DNA of 64,000 nucleotides, taken from assembly GCF_002896875.1 (NCBI RefSeq), contig NZ_CP023278.1, positions 4,096,001 to 4,160,000 on the forward strand, in the 5' to 3' direction. This DNA comes from Nostoc sp. CENA543. GTDB lineage: Bacteria; Cyanobacteriota; Cyanobacteriia; Cyanobacteriales; Nostocaceae. Positions 8,951-18,852 of this stretch are shown piece after piece. The translations under genes were made by a program, and so were the position numbers. How positions within the stretch are numbered: position 1 is the stretch's first letter; the number at the start of each line of letters is the position of its first letter. The notes under the pieces are model-generated. The model searched no databases. It saw nothing but the letters and a program-made list of their open reading frames with translations, and had not been told where the DNA came from.

Positions 8951-9427
8951 TAAATATTTCACATACACGCGATCGCAGCGTGCAGTTTCTAAACCCGTAG
9001 CTGGCTGATAACCGTGGTTTTCATATAATTTGACTGCTTCTACCAACACACTGGCGGTTTCAATCCAAATTTGCTTAAAACCACGGTCAGCGATCGCTGC
9101 TTCTAACTGTTGTAACAAATATTTCCCTAATCCTAAACCCCTTACACTTGGTAAAAGATACATTTTTCTAATTTCGACGGCATTTTCTCCGCGATGGGTG
9201 GGATAATATGCCCCCGTACCAACTATTTGGCTTTGGTGTTCAATTACCCAAAATTCGCCTCCTGTACTTAAGTAGCATTCCTCTACTTCCAGTACATCAC
9301 GGTCAGCTCCTTTGGGTTCCCAACCCAGCCCGTATTCTGATAACACGTAACTGATGATAGCGGCGGCTTTAGTGCGATCGCTTTTTTGCCAGTTACGAAT
9401 TAAGAAATCTTTATAGTAGCTGTGCAT
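8939..9427 (-). CDS. GNAT family N-acetyltransferase
   Basis: This 162-residue single-domain GNAT acetyltransferase has the acetyl-CoA pyrophosphate-binding motif VRGLGLGKYLL (R/Q-x-x-G-x-G/A) near residues 94-104. It follows the beta-strand EIRKMYLLP, and the strand QIWIETAS and LYENHGYQPA occupy the expected C-terminal positions. It transfers an acetyl group from acetyl-CoA to an amine. The acceptor cannot be predicted. Related stand-alone proteins are common next to unrelated genes. The C-terminus, KYLNGE, ends at the repeat tract. Confidence 0.85.
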   Translation of the reverse strand: MHSYYKDFLIRNWQKSDRTKAAAIISYVLSEYGLGWEPKGADRDVLEVEECYLSTGGEFWVIEHQSQIVGTGAYYPTHRGENAVEIRKMYLLPSVRGLGLGKYLLQQLEAAIADRGFKQIWIETASVLVEAVKLYENHGYQPATGLETARCDRVYVKYLNGE

Positions 9428-9797
9428 TACTGTGTGTGGGTCAGGTGTGTACAGAAAAGTCTTCTGGATTTATTCCCGAATTTTACCCAGCATATAGCTT
9501 CTCTAGCTGATTCTAACTCAGGTGAAGCCTCAAAGCATGAATTTTGCCTATGCTTAATAGTCAGCAAGCCAAGGTTTTGGGATGGAGTTGGAGGTTAGTA
9601 TGACTGTGTAAATAATTCAATGCTTGTAGTCAGGACTTTAGTCCTAAGAAAAGGGCTGAAGCACTCACTACTAGTTTGATTTATGCCCACCGACTGACTT
9701 AAATGCGATCAGATAAATCTTTTATGCTAATATTATATCTTATAATTACGAGTAACGTAACTCATAACAGGCACTGCCTTCTTATGACTAAGTATGT
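9428..9797. other. Intergenic region with a TAGTCAGGACTTTAGTCCTA repeat
   Basis: No gene was found. At 9626-9672 a palindromic repeat (AGGACTTTAGTCCT with CACTCACTACTA nearby) is related to copies near 45377 and 49648. The A+T-rich part 9705-9790 should contain the higBA promoter. It includes GTAACGTAAC, a possible operator half-site pair, which is a weak call. Confidence 0.5.
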
Positions 9798-10097
9798 ATG
9801 TCTTCCTCAGATGAATACCCTAAATACAAGGATAAAAGAACGGAGAGATTTGCATTAGGAGAAAGAGTTAAAGAGTTTCAATCTTTTGAAAGACAAGCAC
9901 AAAAAAGACTGGATATTTTAGAAGCAGCCCCAAATAAAGAAGCTTTGATGCAATTACCAAGTAATCGCTTTGAGTCATTAGGAGGTGATAGAAAAGGTCA
10001 GTATAGTATCAGAATCAATGAACAATGGAGAATTTGTTTTAATTGGCCTGATGATTTTCTGAAGCCCTTCAATATAGAAATTACAGATTATCACTAA
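9798..10097 (+). CDS. higB: HigB-type toxin (RelE/ParE fold, ribosome-dependent mRNase)
   Basis: The 99-residue protein carries the HigB family block: YKDKRTERFALGE near the N-terminus, then LPSNRFESLGGDR, then GQYSIRINEQWRICFNW and EITDYH at the C-terminus. HigB toxins cleave mRNA on the ribosome and are held inactive by HigA. The N-terminal SSSDEYP extension is slightly longer than usual. Only 11 bp separate it from the antitoxin gene, in the toxin-first order typical of higBA. Basic residues and the IRINEQWRICF core appear intact, so the toxin may be functional. The operon is probably repressed by the HigA product or the complex. Confidence 0.9.
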   Translation: MSSSDEYPKYKDKRTERFALGERVKEFQSFERQAQKRLDILEAAPNKEALMQLPSNRFESLGGDRKGQYSIRINEQWRICFNWPDDFLKPFNIEITDYH

Positions 10098-10108
10098 AGG
10101 AAAGTTAA

Positions 10109-10402
10109 ATGGCACGTCCACCAATTCACCCTGGCGAAATTCTTGCTGATGAAATTGCTGAACTAAATATGAGTGCGAGTGATTTAGCGCGTGTTCTTCA
10201 TGTTCCTAAAAACAGAATTACTGAAATTATTCATGGGAGACGAGGAATAACAGCCGATACAGCGTTGAGATTAGGACAATATTTTGGCACTGGCGGAGAA
10301 TTTTGGCTCAATCTCCAGAAAAACTATGAATTGAGGTTAGCTGAACAAAAAGTTGGCAAGGAAATTCAAGAAACTATCTGTCCTCGTGTCTTAGTATCTT
10401 AA
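10109..10402 (+). CDS. higA: HigA-type antitoxin, XRE-family helix-turn-helix
   Basis: This 97-residue protein starts with the hallmark PPIHPGEIL and continues with an XRE helix-turn-helix (SASDLARVLHVPKNRITEII, residues about 22-41) and RRGITADTALRLGQYF. The AGGAAAG ahead of its ATG is a good ribosome-binding site. It would bind HigB and repress the shared promoter upstream of 9798. The C-terminal part (EFWLNLQKNYELRLAE) is conserved in the family and complete. Together with higB it forms a stand-alone type II toxin-antitoxin module between housekeeping genes, probably horizontally acquired. Confidence 0.93.
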   Translation: MARPPIHPGEILADEIAELNMSASDLARVLHVPKNRITEIIHGRRGITADTALRLGQYFGTGGEFWLNLQKNYELRLAEQKVGKEIQETICPRVLVS

Positions 10403-10638
10403 AATTTATCAAACTTTTATTTGACATAAGGATTAATTATTATAAAAAATCCTATGGTTCAAGAAGGCGGGAAGCAGAGTTCAGGAAAGAATCCCTGAGC
10501 AAAAATTTGGATTAAGTGAGCAAAAACAGCATCTCCTGAATTCGCTACAAATTCTCTGCGTACCTCTGCGTTTACCCTTCTTTTTCCTCTGCTTTTAAAT
10601 CTTCACTGTGCATTCACAATAGAGCAAACAGCAGTATC

Positions 10639-11046
10639 TTAATTCAAACTACTCATATTGCTGAAGATTTCAATCAAATTGCCATCAGGGTCACGAAAAT
10701 GGGCTGTTCTTAAACCCCATTCTGGACGATCCATTGGCTGAGTCACAATAATGGCATTATTTTCTTTGAGATGATAATACAACTCATCAACATTATCTAC
10801 AGCAAACACCAAAGCCATTTTGTTTTGACAATCCATTGCTGACGGCTGATAAGCACTGGGAATAGCTTCCGCCATTAATTCTTTTCTAAACAAAGCCAAT
10901 TTAATATAGTCGCCTGTGTGTAACTCGGCGTAACCGCTATTTTCATCACCCCAATCTATAACAAATCCCAAGACATCCCGATAAAAAAGAAAGCAGTCTT
11001 TGTAATTGGAAACTAGCAGCCTGATATGTGTTAATTGTAGAAACAT
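10639..11046 (-). CDS. VOC (glyoxalase/bleomycin resistance/dioxygenase) superfamily protein
   Basis: The 135-residue protein is one vicinal-oxygen-chelate unit of two beta-alpha-beta-beta-beta repeats: LTHIRLLVSNYKDCFLFYRDVLGF at the N-terminus and HFRDPDGNLIEIFS at the C-terminus. His and Glu residues at the usual metal positions (HIRLLV, YAELHTG, AHFRDPDGNLIEI) are present. The substrate is unknown. Such single-domain members include lyases, isomerases and binding proteins. It lies 18 bp from the MiaE-like gene on the same strand and is downstream of it, so the two are probably co-transcribed. Confidence 0.85.
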   Translation of the reverse strand: MFLQLTHIRLLVSNYKDCFLFYRDVLGFVIDWGDENSGYAELHTGDYIKLALFRKELMAEAIPSAYQPSAMDCQNKMALVFAVDNVDELYYHLKENNAIIVTQPMDRPEWGLRTAHFRDPDGNLIEIFSNMSSLN

Positions 11047-11064
11047 AAATAATGTGTGGTTCTA

Positions 11065-11664
11065 TTAACTATGAATTCTCGGTTCTGGATGTAAATTTGC
11101 CAGCAAATCGCTTTCAATTATTGATAATTCATCTAGCCGTTGATTGACAATCTCTCGGTCAAAGTAAGTGTCTGCTAAAACCCAATAAGTACCAAAGTGC
11201 CTTGCTTCAGATGCCATTAAACTTCTATAAAATTTAGCTAATTCTAAATCAGGACAGTGTACGGCTAATAGTCCTAACCGTTCATGGCTACGGGCTTCAA
11301 TTAACCCCGTTACCAGTAGGGAGTCTAAAAACCGTTCTGGTTCTTGAGAGCGGACAGCAGCTTTTAAACCTGCACCGTAGGGAGGCGGTGGTAAGGGTGC
11401 TAGAGGGATATTTCTTTTTTCTAGCCACTGATTGACTAATTCAAAATGTTCGAGTTCTTCACGGGCGATCGCTGTTAATTCTCTCACCATTTTAGTATTA
11501 GAAGGGTAGCGAAACATAAAGTTTAATGCCACACCAGCCGCTTTACGTTCACAATGGGAATGATCAAGCAAGATGATGTCTAAATTAGCGATCGCTTGTT
11601 TTATCCAAGCATCACTAGTAGGTTGCTTTAGGGCATTGATAGTTTTTAATGCAGAAATAGACAC
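11065..11664 (-). CDS. miaE: MiaE-like tRNA-(ms2io6A) hydroxylase, ferritin-like diiron protein
   Basis: The 199-residue protein has the diiron ferritin-like signatures of MiaE: DHSHCERKAAG (about 33-43), REELEHFELV (about 67-76), LIEARSHERLG (about 121-131) and SEARHFGTYW (about 152-161). These give the Glu and ExxH ligands of a four-helix diiron site. MiaE hydroxylates the isopentenyl group of the modified adenosine at position 37 of some tRNAs, using O2. Ligands and length are normal. It is upstream of the VOC gene in a likely two-gene operon. The name rests on motifs only, so a related diiron oxygenase cannot be excluded. Confidence 0.85.
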   Translation of the reverse strand: MSISALKTINALKQPTSDAWIKQAIANLDIILLDHSHCERKAAGVALNFMFRYPSNTKMVRELTAIAREELEHFELVNQWLEKRNIPLAPLPPPPYGAGLKAAVRSQEPERFLDSLLVTGLIEARSHERLGLLAVHCPDLELAKFYRSLMASEARHFGTYWVLADTYFDREIVNQRLDELSIIESDLLANLHPEPRIHS

Positions 11665-12384
11665 AGGGAGATAAAACTTAATAACTTTAGTTTGATCTTG
11701 ATTTTAATGTGAGTAATGATATTTTGCGTTATCTGTGATTAAAAAGGTTAGGTGATCGCTGTTCGTAATATAATTCAAAGCATTGCAGACATGAGGTGTT
11801 AGTTACTTGACATCAATTATACCCACACTCACTGCAATATTCATGGCTAGCCGTCAATAAAAAAATTCTAGCCCAGCTCACCTTCGTATTTATCAGCAAT
11901 TGATAAGCAGCTACAAGTACCTGTACAAATAGATATTATACTCAGCTAGATTAAATTATTTTCTTCTAGCTGTTGCCTAAATTTAAGTAAATCACCAGAA
12001 TGTAAGAAAACGCTGACCTCATGCCACAATTGCTACTGTTGACTCAGATCCAATCGTACTAATAGAGACTAAATTCTCTGACATTCTGGTGCTATCTTAG
12101 CGGTATCTCCGCCATTAGGGTAAAAGTAAAGGGCTTTGAAAGCATATAACAGTTATCATGAACTTATTGTATCAAGACACACATTTTGCCTTTGGTTTTG
12201 TTGGGATAACAATTAATATGAAGAATCTTATATATTTTTATCTTTTATGAAATGGTTAAAACCTATAGATTGAGAAAATACTAGTTGCGTTAAGTTAGCT
12301 AAACAAGAGTTACTTGTAAACTAGGTTTACTTTAATTGCATATATTATTAAAATAACTTCAGCAAAAAATTCGCAGAACTTTAC
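11665..12384. other. 720-bp A+T-rich intergenic region, no gene seen
   Basis: No open frame above about 31 codons, tRNA cloverleaf, strong terminator or tandem repeat was seen. It must hold the promoters of the miaE-like gene (left, minus strand) and the nuclease-like/TPR gene (right, plus strand). The last 250 bp are very A+T rich. Confidence 0.5.
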
Positions 12385-14004
12385 ATGGATTGGATTACAT
12401 TACTGCGATCGCTACAGTCTGATTTTATCAAAAGGTTATCATCTGGTTGTTTACTGCATTGCGAAACCGAAGGTCAATACAGTGAGTTAACAGTCATCTC
12501 TGGTGAGAGATTAAAGGCCTTGCGGAATTTCTGCTGGCAAATGGCAGAAAAATATAAACGAGTTTCCCCAGTACGGGATGTTTTTATTAGCTACCTCAAA
12601 GGGAAATTAGGTGAAGAAGTCGTTAAAGAACGTCTAGCTGATTTGATTACAGAAGTAGACTATGAAAAACGATTTGGCGGAGATGGTAAAATAGATTTTA
12701 CCCTGACATCTGATCCATCAATTGGCGTTGAAGTCAAATCTCGCCACGGTAGTATTGAGCGGGTAAGATGGTCAGTTAGTTCAGAAGAAGTAGAAAAAAA
12801 TGCAGTGGTAGTTTGCATTTTAATTCAAGAAGCTGTGCATGAGGCTCAATCAGAATATCACCTGTTTTTAGCTGGATTTCTCCCCACCAGAATGATTAAG
12901 TTAAAAACGGGTAGTATCTCTTTTGGAATTGAGCAGTTATTGTATGCGGGGGGATTGTATGCCTATTTAGAATATTTACAATCTCACAATCAGCATCATC
13001 CTATTACTCAAGCCTACTTACTAGAAAAACAGCAAATTAAAGCAGAGATACAGCAACCAATCATCGCTAGAAAGGCTGAAAATAACAACGTTTTTATTGA
13101 TAACCGCCAAGAATTGAATATAGACCACAAAAAATTAGGCGATGAATGTTTAGCCAAAGGGGAATATACAGAGTCTATCAATTATTATAGTCAGGCATTG
13201 AAATTAGATGCACGTAACGCAGAAATATACTATCAACGTGGAATTGCTTATCATCAACTAGAAGATTATGAAAGAGCGATCGCAGATTATTCTCAAGTTA
13301 TCAACCTCAATGCAAATGATGCCAAAGCCTACTATAAACGCGGTTCAGCACTATCACAAATAGGTAATTATGAGGCAGCAATTAATGATTATACCCAAGC
13401 GATTATCATCAATCCTCATGTTGCTATTACCTATAAAAACCGTGCCGAAGCCCGTTCCTTTTTAGGAGATAATCAAGGCGCAATTGAAGATTATACTCAA
13501 GCAATTAAAATTAATCCCATGTATGCAGATATATCCAAAAACCCTGATATTGCCCGTTATCTTGTTAAATACCAACCAGGATTTAATCAAGTAATTCCGA
13601 TTAAATCGCAGGATGCCAATGCTTATAAAAATCGGGGTAACGTGCGGGCTGATATTGGTGATTATCAAGGCGCGATCGCAGATTATACCCAAGCATTACA
13701 GATTAATCCCCATCTAGCTGATGTGTATTATAATCGGGGTAACGTGCGCTGTGATCTAGGTGATGAAGAAGGGGCGATCGCCGATTACACTCAAGCCATC
13801 CAAATTAATCCTAATTATGCCGATGCCTACTACAATCGTGGCAATGTTTACACTGATATGAAAAATCTGCAAGCAGCAATCACAGACTTTCAAAAAGCAG
13901 CAAATATTTATCATCAAGAAGGAAATTTAGCAGCCCTTAAAGACGCAAAAGATAGAATATTAGAATTAGAAATTATAGCATCGATAGATGTGTTAAATTT
14001 TTAA
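12385..14004 (+). CDS. PD-(D/E)XK nuclease-like domain fused to TPR repeats
   Basis: This 539-residue protein has two parts. Residues about 1-210 include GGDGKIDFTLTSDPSIGVEVKSR, where D104, E116 and K118 have the spacing of a PD-(D/E)XK restriction-endonuclease-like active site. The following beta strands (NAVVVCILIQE, YHLFLAGFLPT) fit that fold. Residues about 245-520 are seven TPR units with the YYNRGNVR...G...AIADYTQAIQINP pattern, interrupted once by KNPDIARYLVKYQPG. The TPR part should mediate protein interaction. No signal peptide or membrane segment is seen, so it is cytoplasmic. The nuclease call is motif-based inference. It could instead be a non-catalytic member. It has no operon partner. 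Confidence 0.7.
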   Translation: MDWITLLRSLQSDFIKRLSSGCLLHCETEGQYSELTVISGERLKALRNFCWQMAEKYKRVSPVRDVFISYLKGKLGEEVVKERLADLITEVDYEKRFGGDGKIDFTLTSDPSIGVEVKSRHGSIERVRWSVSSEEVEKNAVVVCILIQEAVHEAQSEYHLFLAGFLPTRMIKLKTGSISFGIEQLLYAGGLYAYLEYLQSHNQHHPITQAYLLEKQQIKAEIQQPIIARKAENNNVFIDNRQELNIDHKKLGDECLAKGEYTESINYYSQALKLDARNAEIYYQRGIAYHQLEDYERAIADYSQVINLNANDAKAYYKRGSALSQIGNYEAAINDYTQAIIINPHVAITYKNRAEARSFLGDNQGAIEDYTQAIKINPMYADISKNPDIARYLVKYQPGFNQVIPIKSQDANAYKNRGNVRADIGDYQGAIADYTQALQINPHLADVYYNRGNVRCDLGDEEGAIADYTQAIQINPNYADAYYNRGNVYTDMKNLQAAITDFQKAANIYHQEGNLAALKDAKDRILELEIIASIDVLNF

Positions 14005-14118
14005 TGCTTATCTACTCAGATAAAATTATTTAATAGTAATTTTTCTCACTCATGCGTAATTGTCATTCAAAAATGGGAAATACAAAGTTAGTAGTCCCAT
14101 AAAACCAGAGTTGACAAC

Positions 14119-14688
14119 ATGATTCTACGTTTAAAAAAACTCACTCAAGTTTGTGCTGTTCTATTATTACTCAGTGCTAGTAGTATCCATCAATCAGCAA
14201 TAGCTAACACCAACAATCAAAGACAAACATTAGCAAAACAGCACATTATAGCTGTAAATTCTCAGTCACATTCAGTTTTTAACCCCATTCTGCCTAAATT
14301 AAAGCAAAAAAGCCGCATTAAAATTTTATTACCTAAATATATTCCTGAATCTGACGGCACAAACCCAATTTATGCCATTCTCGAAACATCCACACCCAAA
14401 AAATATGACATTCTCTTAGGATTCACCCCTGACTGCAATGGTGGGACAGCTTGTCGTTTAGGTGTAGTATCTGCTGAAGCCGTCACCCGCAAAACACCGC
14501 GCCTCACCGGTAAACGCGTCGTTTTAGCTAAAGGAATCACTGGTTACTTTGTAGATTCTCGTTGTGGTGCTAACTGCTCAGATGCCACCTTAACTTGGCG
14601 GCAACAAGGCGTACAGTATAGTCTAGGGTTAAAAGCTGGTAAGCGTGAATCTTTAATTAAAATGGCTAACTCTGCTATTAATCCATGA
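14119..14688 (+). CDS. Secreted protein of unknown function
   Basis: The 189-residue protein has a signal peptide (KKLTQ, then a hydrophobic VCAVLLLLSASSI stretch, then SAIANT near residue 29). The mature region includes RIKILLPKYIPESDG, a strand-rich centre with CNGGTACRLG and a CGANCSD segment. The four cysteines are probably paired outside the cytoplasm. I do not recognise a family with a known function. The KILLPKYIP start and DxILGFTPDC pattern occur in cyanobacterial hypothetical proteins. It is transcribed in the same direction as the cytochrome gene 198 bp downstream, with repeat sequence between them. Confidence 0.75.
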   Translation: MILRLKKLTQVCAVLLLLSASSIHQSAIANTNNQRQTLAKQHIIAVNSQSHSVFNPILPKLKQKSRIKILLPKYIPESDGTNPIYAILETSTPKKYDILLGFTPDCNGGTACRLGVVSAEAVTRKTPRLTGKRVVLAKGITGYFVDSRCGANCSDATLTWRQQGVQYSLGLKAGKRESLIKMANSAINP

Positions 14689-14748
14689 GTTGAGGGAGTG
14701 GTGAGTGCTGATGGAGAAATAAATCCTACCTTGTTTGTCCACCTTGTC

Positions 14749-14791
14749 TCCAGTTCCCAGTTCCCAGTCCCCAATCTCCAGCCCCCAGTAT
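14749..14791. repeat. CAGTTCC-type heptamer tract
   Basis: CCAGTTCCCAGTTCCCAGTC and the following CCCCA-rich bases form a degenerate 7-bp tandem repeat between the unknown secreted protein and the cytochrome gene. Confidence 0.65.
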
Positions 14792-14886
14792 CAAAAATAT
14801 TTACCCATATTCGCAACATCGTCAATGCAGCTTAAGTCTTATTATGAGCAATGAGGGATAAATCTAAGTATCTGGGAATGTGAGGA

Positions 14887-15420
14887 ATGTCAAATCTGGT
14901 AAAACGTAAGTCCCGTCAACCCAAACTCAAACGCCGTCCTCTAGGATTAATCTTGACCATTCTCCTTTGGAGTTTGGTTATGGGCTGGCTACTAGCCATA
15001 GCCACTAGCGCGCAAAGTGCCACACCTGCATCAGACATTGGTACAGTTGACGTAGTTCCTGCCAGATATCAACTAGGACAAGAACTATATCTAGAAAATT
15101 GCTCTAGTTGTCACATTGCATTACCACCGGCGGTTTTACCTACCCAAACTTGGAAAAACCTCTTAGAAGATTCACAGCACTACGGCGTAAATATCCAGCC
15201 TTTATTAGATCCCAACCGGAATCTAGTTTGGCGATATCTTTCCACATTCTCCCGTTCTCAGTTAAAAGACGAAGCAACACCTTATCGGGTGAATAATTCT
15301 CGCTACTTTAAAGCGTTACATCCCCAAGTCGAGTTACCGAAACCCGTGCAGATCAGTAGTTGTGTCAGTTGTCATCCCAGTGCGAAGGAGTATAATTTTC
15401 GCCGCTTGAGTTCGGAGTAG
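14887..15420 (+). CDS. Membrane-anchored diheme c-type cytochrome
   Basis: The 177-residue protein has a basic N-terminus (KRKSRQPKLKRRP), one hydrophobic anchor or signal (LGLILTILLWSLVMGWLLAI, about residues 19-38) and two CxxCH haem c sites: CSSCH (about residue 75) and CVSCH (about residue 160). This matches small diheme cytochromes of cyanobacteria. It would sit in the thylakoid lumen or periplasm and carry electrons. The partner is unknown. Conserved features between the sites are WKNLLEDSQHYG and a long polar linker. It is a single gene, followed by repeat DNA. Confidence 0.85.
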   Translation: MSNLVKRKSRQPKLKRRPLGLILTILLWSLVMGWLLAIATSAQSATPASDIGTVDVVPARYQLGQELYLENCSSCHIALPPAVLPTQTWKNLLEDSQHYGVNIQPLLDPNRNLVWRYLSTFSRSQLKDEATPYRVNNSRYFKALHPQVELPKPVQISSCVSCHPSAKEYNFRRLSSE

Positions 15421-15841
15421 GGATTGGGGATTGGGGACTGGGGATTGGAAGGTAGACAAGGTAGACAAGGTAGACAAGGTAGATTTTATTTCTTAACTCA
15501 TTACTCACTACTCTTACTCAGCATCGGCTAAACGCCGCGCTACCGCTAACAGCACGGGCTAACGCCCCGCTTCCGCTAACAGCACTCACCACTCACCACT
15601 CCTCATCTGTGGGCAAAATGATACTATTAAAGGAGTTTACAATTTGAACTGCGAAATCAAACGGATCATCTAAATAGAGATGGAATCCCAATTTTGCTAT
15701 TTTGCTGTTTTTGAGTTAATTTCCCTCTCATACCTATCCATTACTTACATACAATGGCTAGGTTGGGTTAAGTTCTTATAATCAATATAATAATCAAACC
15801 CTTTTAATTCCCATCCCCTCAATTTAGTTCCATAATCTGCC
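15421..15841. repeat. Mosaic of tandem repeats upstream of secA
   Basis: GGATTGGGGACTGGG-type repeats (15421-15450) are followed by GACAAGGTA repeated four times (15453-15484), ACTCATTACTC heptamers, then two copies of a 29-bp palindromic unit of the GGCTAAACGCCGCGCTACCG type at 15526-15554 and 15556-15584, and CACTCAC repeats to 15600. From 15601 to 15841 the sequence is A+T-rich and unique and should hold the secA promoter. Confidence 0.8.
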
Positions 15842-18631
15842 ATGCTAAAACTCCTGTTGGGCGATCCCAACGCTCGTAAGCTGAAAAAATACCAACCCTA
15901 CATTACAGAAATTGATCTTTTGGAAGAAGAGATACAAACTCTTTCTGATGAAGATTTGAAAGGCAAAACAGCAGAGTTTAAACAAAGGCTTGCCAAAGGC
16001 GAAACCCTTGATGATCTTCTGCCAGAAGCCTTTGCCGTGGTGAGAGAGGCAGGAAAACGAGTCTTAGGGTTGCGACACTTCGATGTCCAGTTATTGGGCG
16101 GTGCGATTCTGCACTCTGGGCAAATTGCGGAAATGAAAACCGGCGAAGGTAAAACCCTAGTGGCAACTTTACCGAGTTATCTGAATGCTCTTACAGGTAA
16201 GGGTGTACACGTAGTCACTGTTAACGATTACCTGGCTCGTCGGGACGCGGAATGGATGGGACAGGTGCATCGGTTTCTGGGTTTGAGTGTGGGGTTAATT
16301 CAATCAACCATGAATCCCAGTGAACGTAAAAAAAATTATGATTGTGATATAACTTACGTTACTAACAGCGAAGTCGGCTTTGACTATCTGCGGGATAACA
16401 TGGCGACATCGATGGCTGATGTGGTACAGCGTCCTTTTAATTACTGCGTAATTGACGAAGTAGACTCCATCTTAATTGATGAGGCGCGTACACCTTTAAT
16501 TATCTCTGGTCAGGTAGAAAGACCAACAGAAAAGTATCTCAAAGCGGCGGAAATTGCTTTGACGCTGAAAACTGAAGAACATTACGAGGTAGACGAAAAA
16601 GCTCGTAACGTTCTGTTAACAGATGAAGGTTTCGCACAAGCGGAAGAACTTTTGGGTGTAACAGATTTATTTGACCCTGAAGACCCTTGGGCGCACTTTG
16701 TCTTTAATGCGATTAAAGCAAAAGAACTGTTCCTCAAAGATGTGAATTACATTGTCCGTAATGGGGAAGTGGTAATTGTTGATGAATTTACCGGACGGGT
16801 GTTACCTGGAAGACGCTGGAGTGATGGCTTACACCAAGCCATTGAAGCTAAAGAACACGTAGAAATTCAGCCAGAAACCCAAACCTTGGCGACAATTACT
16901 TATCAAAACTTGTTCTTGTTGTATCCCAAATTGTCAGGGATGACGGGAACGGCGAAGACAGAGGAAGCCGAGTTTGAGAAGATTTACAAACTAGAAGTTA
17001 CAGTTATTCCCACCAATAGAATCAGAAAACGGGAAGACTTATCTGATTTGGTATTTAAGAAAGAAACAGGTAAGTGGCGGGCGATCGCTAATGAATGTGC
17101 CGAAATGCACGAACAAGGTAGACCCGTTCTCGTGGGAACTACTAGTGTAGAAAAATCGGAATATCTCAGCCAATTACTCAAAGCACAAGGCATTCCCCAC
17201 GAATTACTCAACGCTAGACCAGAAAACGTAGAACGGGAAGCGGAAATTGTCGCTCAGGCAGGACGCAGGGGTGCTGTTACTATCGCTACCAACATGGCGG
17301 GGCGTGGTACAGATATCATCCTTGGTGGTAACTCCGAATACATGGCGCGCTTGAAACTGCGGGAATATTTGATGCCCCGTATTGTCAGACCAGAGGACGA
17401 AGATGTATTTGGTGTACAAAGGGCATCTGGTTTACCTGGGGGACATGGCGGCGGTCAAGGTTTCACCCCTGGGAAGAAAGTCAAAACTTGGAAAGCTTCA
17501 CCAGAGATTTTCCCCACCCAACTTTCTCCAGAAGCCGAAAAATTATTAAAAGAAGCTGTAGATTTTGCGGTGCGTGAGTATGGCGATCGCGCTTTACCAG
17601 AACTCGAAGCAGAAGATAAAATCGCCGTAGCTGCCGAGAAAGCACCTACTGATGACCCCGTGATTCAGAAATTGCGGGATGCTTACAAGCGGGTGAAGCA
17701 CGAATACGAAGAATTTACCGAACGCGAACATAATGAAGTGATAGAACGGGGTGGACTGCACGTCATTGGTACAGAACGCCACGAATCACGCCGGATTGAT
17801 AACCAGTTGCGGGGACGCGCCGGACGACAAGGCGACCCTGGTTCAACAAGATTCTTTCTGAGTTTAGAGGATAACCTACTGCGGATTTTTGGAGGCGATC
17901 GCGTTGCCGGTTTAATGGAAGCCTTCAACGTAGAAGACGATATGCCCATTGAGTCGGGAATGTTAACCCGCAGTTTAGAAGGCGCGCAAAAGAAAGTTGA
18001 AACCTACTACTACGACATCCGTAAACAGGTGTTTGAGTATGACGAGGTAATGAACAACCAACGCCGCGCCATCTACGCCGAACGTCGCCGGGTTTTAGAA
18101 GGTCAAGACCTAAAAGAACAGGTGATTAAGTACGCCGAAAAAACGATGGACGACATCGTTGACTACTACATCAACCCTGATTTGCCCTCGGAAGAGTGGG
18201 AATTAGACAAATTGGTGGAGAAAGTTAAGGAGTTCGTCTATTTGCTATCTGATATGCAAGCTAGTCAATTAGAAGACATGGGAATGGGCGAGATCAAAGC
18301 CTTTCTGCATGAACAGGTACGCATTGCCTATGACCTCAAGGAAGCGCAAATTGACCAAATTCAGCCAGGATTGATGCGTCAAGCTGAACGTTTCTTCATC
18401 TTGCAGCGTATTGATACCCTCTGGCGGGAACACCTGCAACAAATGGATGCTTTGCGTGAGTCCGTTGGTTTGCGTGGTTACGGACAGAAAGACCCGCTTA
18501 TTGAGTATAAGAGCGAGGGTTATGAGTTGTTCTTGGATATGATGGTCAACATCCGCCGAGATGTGGTCTACTCGCTGTTCATGTTCCAGCCTCAGCCGCA
18601 GCCAATGGTGCAAACTTCTGAGATGGTGTAA
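15842..18631 (+). CDS. secA: SecA, preprotein translocase ATPase
   Basis: This 929-residue protein drives export through SecYEG at the thylakoid and plasma membranes by ATP hydrolysis. It has the full domain order: NBD1 with Walker A MKTGEGKT (about residue 99) and DEAD-type box VIDEVDSI (about 205), the preprotein-binding domain, NBD2 with GTTSVEKSE and [13 protein letters not shown] (about 479), then the helical scaffold and wing domains. The ending is [13 protein letters not shown]. The C-terminal zinc-binding tail of E. coli SecA is absent, as is usual in cyanobacteria. Length and motifs are normal and it stands alone. Confidence 0.98.
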   Translation: MLKLLLGDPNARKLKKYQPYITEIDLLEEEIQTLSDEDLKGKTAEFKQRLAKGETLDDLLPEAFAVVREAGKRVLGLRHFDVQLLGGAILHSGQIAEMKTGEGKTLVATLPSYLNALTGKGVHVVTVNDYLARRDAEWMGQVHRFLGLSVGLIQSTMNPSERKKNYDCDITYVTNSEVGFDYLRDNMATSMADVVQRPFNYCVIDEVDSILIDEARTPLIISGQVERPTEKYLKAAEIALTLKTEEHYEVDEKARNVLLTDEGFAQAEELLGVTDLFDPEDPWAHFVFNAIKAKELFLKDVNYIVRNGEVVIVDEFTGRVLPGRRWSDGLHQAIEAKEHVEIQPETQTLATITYQNLFLLYPKLSGMTGTAKTEEAEFEKIYKLEVTVIPTNRIRKREDLSDLVFKKETGKWRAIANECAEMHEQGRPVLVGTTSVEKSEYLSQLLKAQGIPHELLNARPENVEREAEIVAQAGRRGAVTIATNMAGRGTDIILGGNSEYMARLKLREYLMPRIVRPEDEDVFGVQRASGLPGGHGGGQGFTPGKKVKTWKASPEIFPTQLSPEAEKLLKEAVDFAVREYGDRALPELEAEDKIAVAAEKAPTDDPVIQKLRDAYKRVKHEYEEFTEREHNEVIERGGLHVIGTERHESRRIDNQLRGRAGRQGDPGSTRFFLSLEDNLLRIFGGDRVAGLMEAFNVEDDMPIESGMLTRSLEGAQKKVETYYYDIRKQVFEYDEVMNNQRRAIYAERRRVLEGQDLKEQVIKYAEKTMDDIVDYYINPDLPSEEWELDKLVEKVKEFVYLLSDMQASQLEDMGMGEIKAFLHEQVRIAYDLKEAQIDQIQPGLMRQAERFFILQRIDTLWREHLQQMDALRESVGLRGYGQKDPLIEYKSEGYELFLDMMVNIRRDVVYSLFMFQPQPQPMVQTSEMV

Positions 18632-18852
18632 GGAAATAATTTCACGCAAAGACGCGGAGGCACAGAGAGTTTTATGAGTGCCTTTGCGTTTTTTTTGGCG
18701 TTGCATAAATGCGGGATGAATTGGGACTTTTATACACAGCAGAATATTGATTCTTTGCGCCTTTGCGCCTACCCTGCGGATTCCGCGCTAGCGGTATGCG
18801 TGAGACAATTCATATTCTCAATCAGAAACGCCGGAGTTTTCAAAATTGAGAC
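18632..18852. repeat. Degraded dispersed repeat downstream of secA
   Basis: Segments such as TTTGCGCCTACCCTGCGGAT, CGCTAGCGGTATGCGTGAG and CACGCAAAGACGCGGAGGCA match parts of MITE family B and its relatives elsewhere in the window. A reading frame at 18674-18949 crosses this repeat and the antitoxin gene in antisense, so it was not accepted as a gene. Confidence 0.6.

Noticed and set aside
11065..11664. Ferritin or bacterioferritin
   Set aside because: The diiron motifs and length match MiaE-type hydroxylases (DHSHCERKAA, REELEHFE, SEARHFGTYW) better than storage ferritins.
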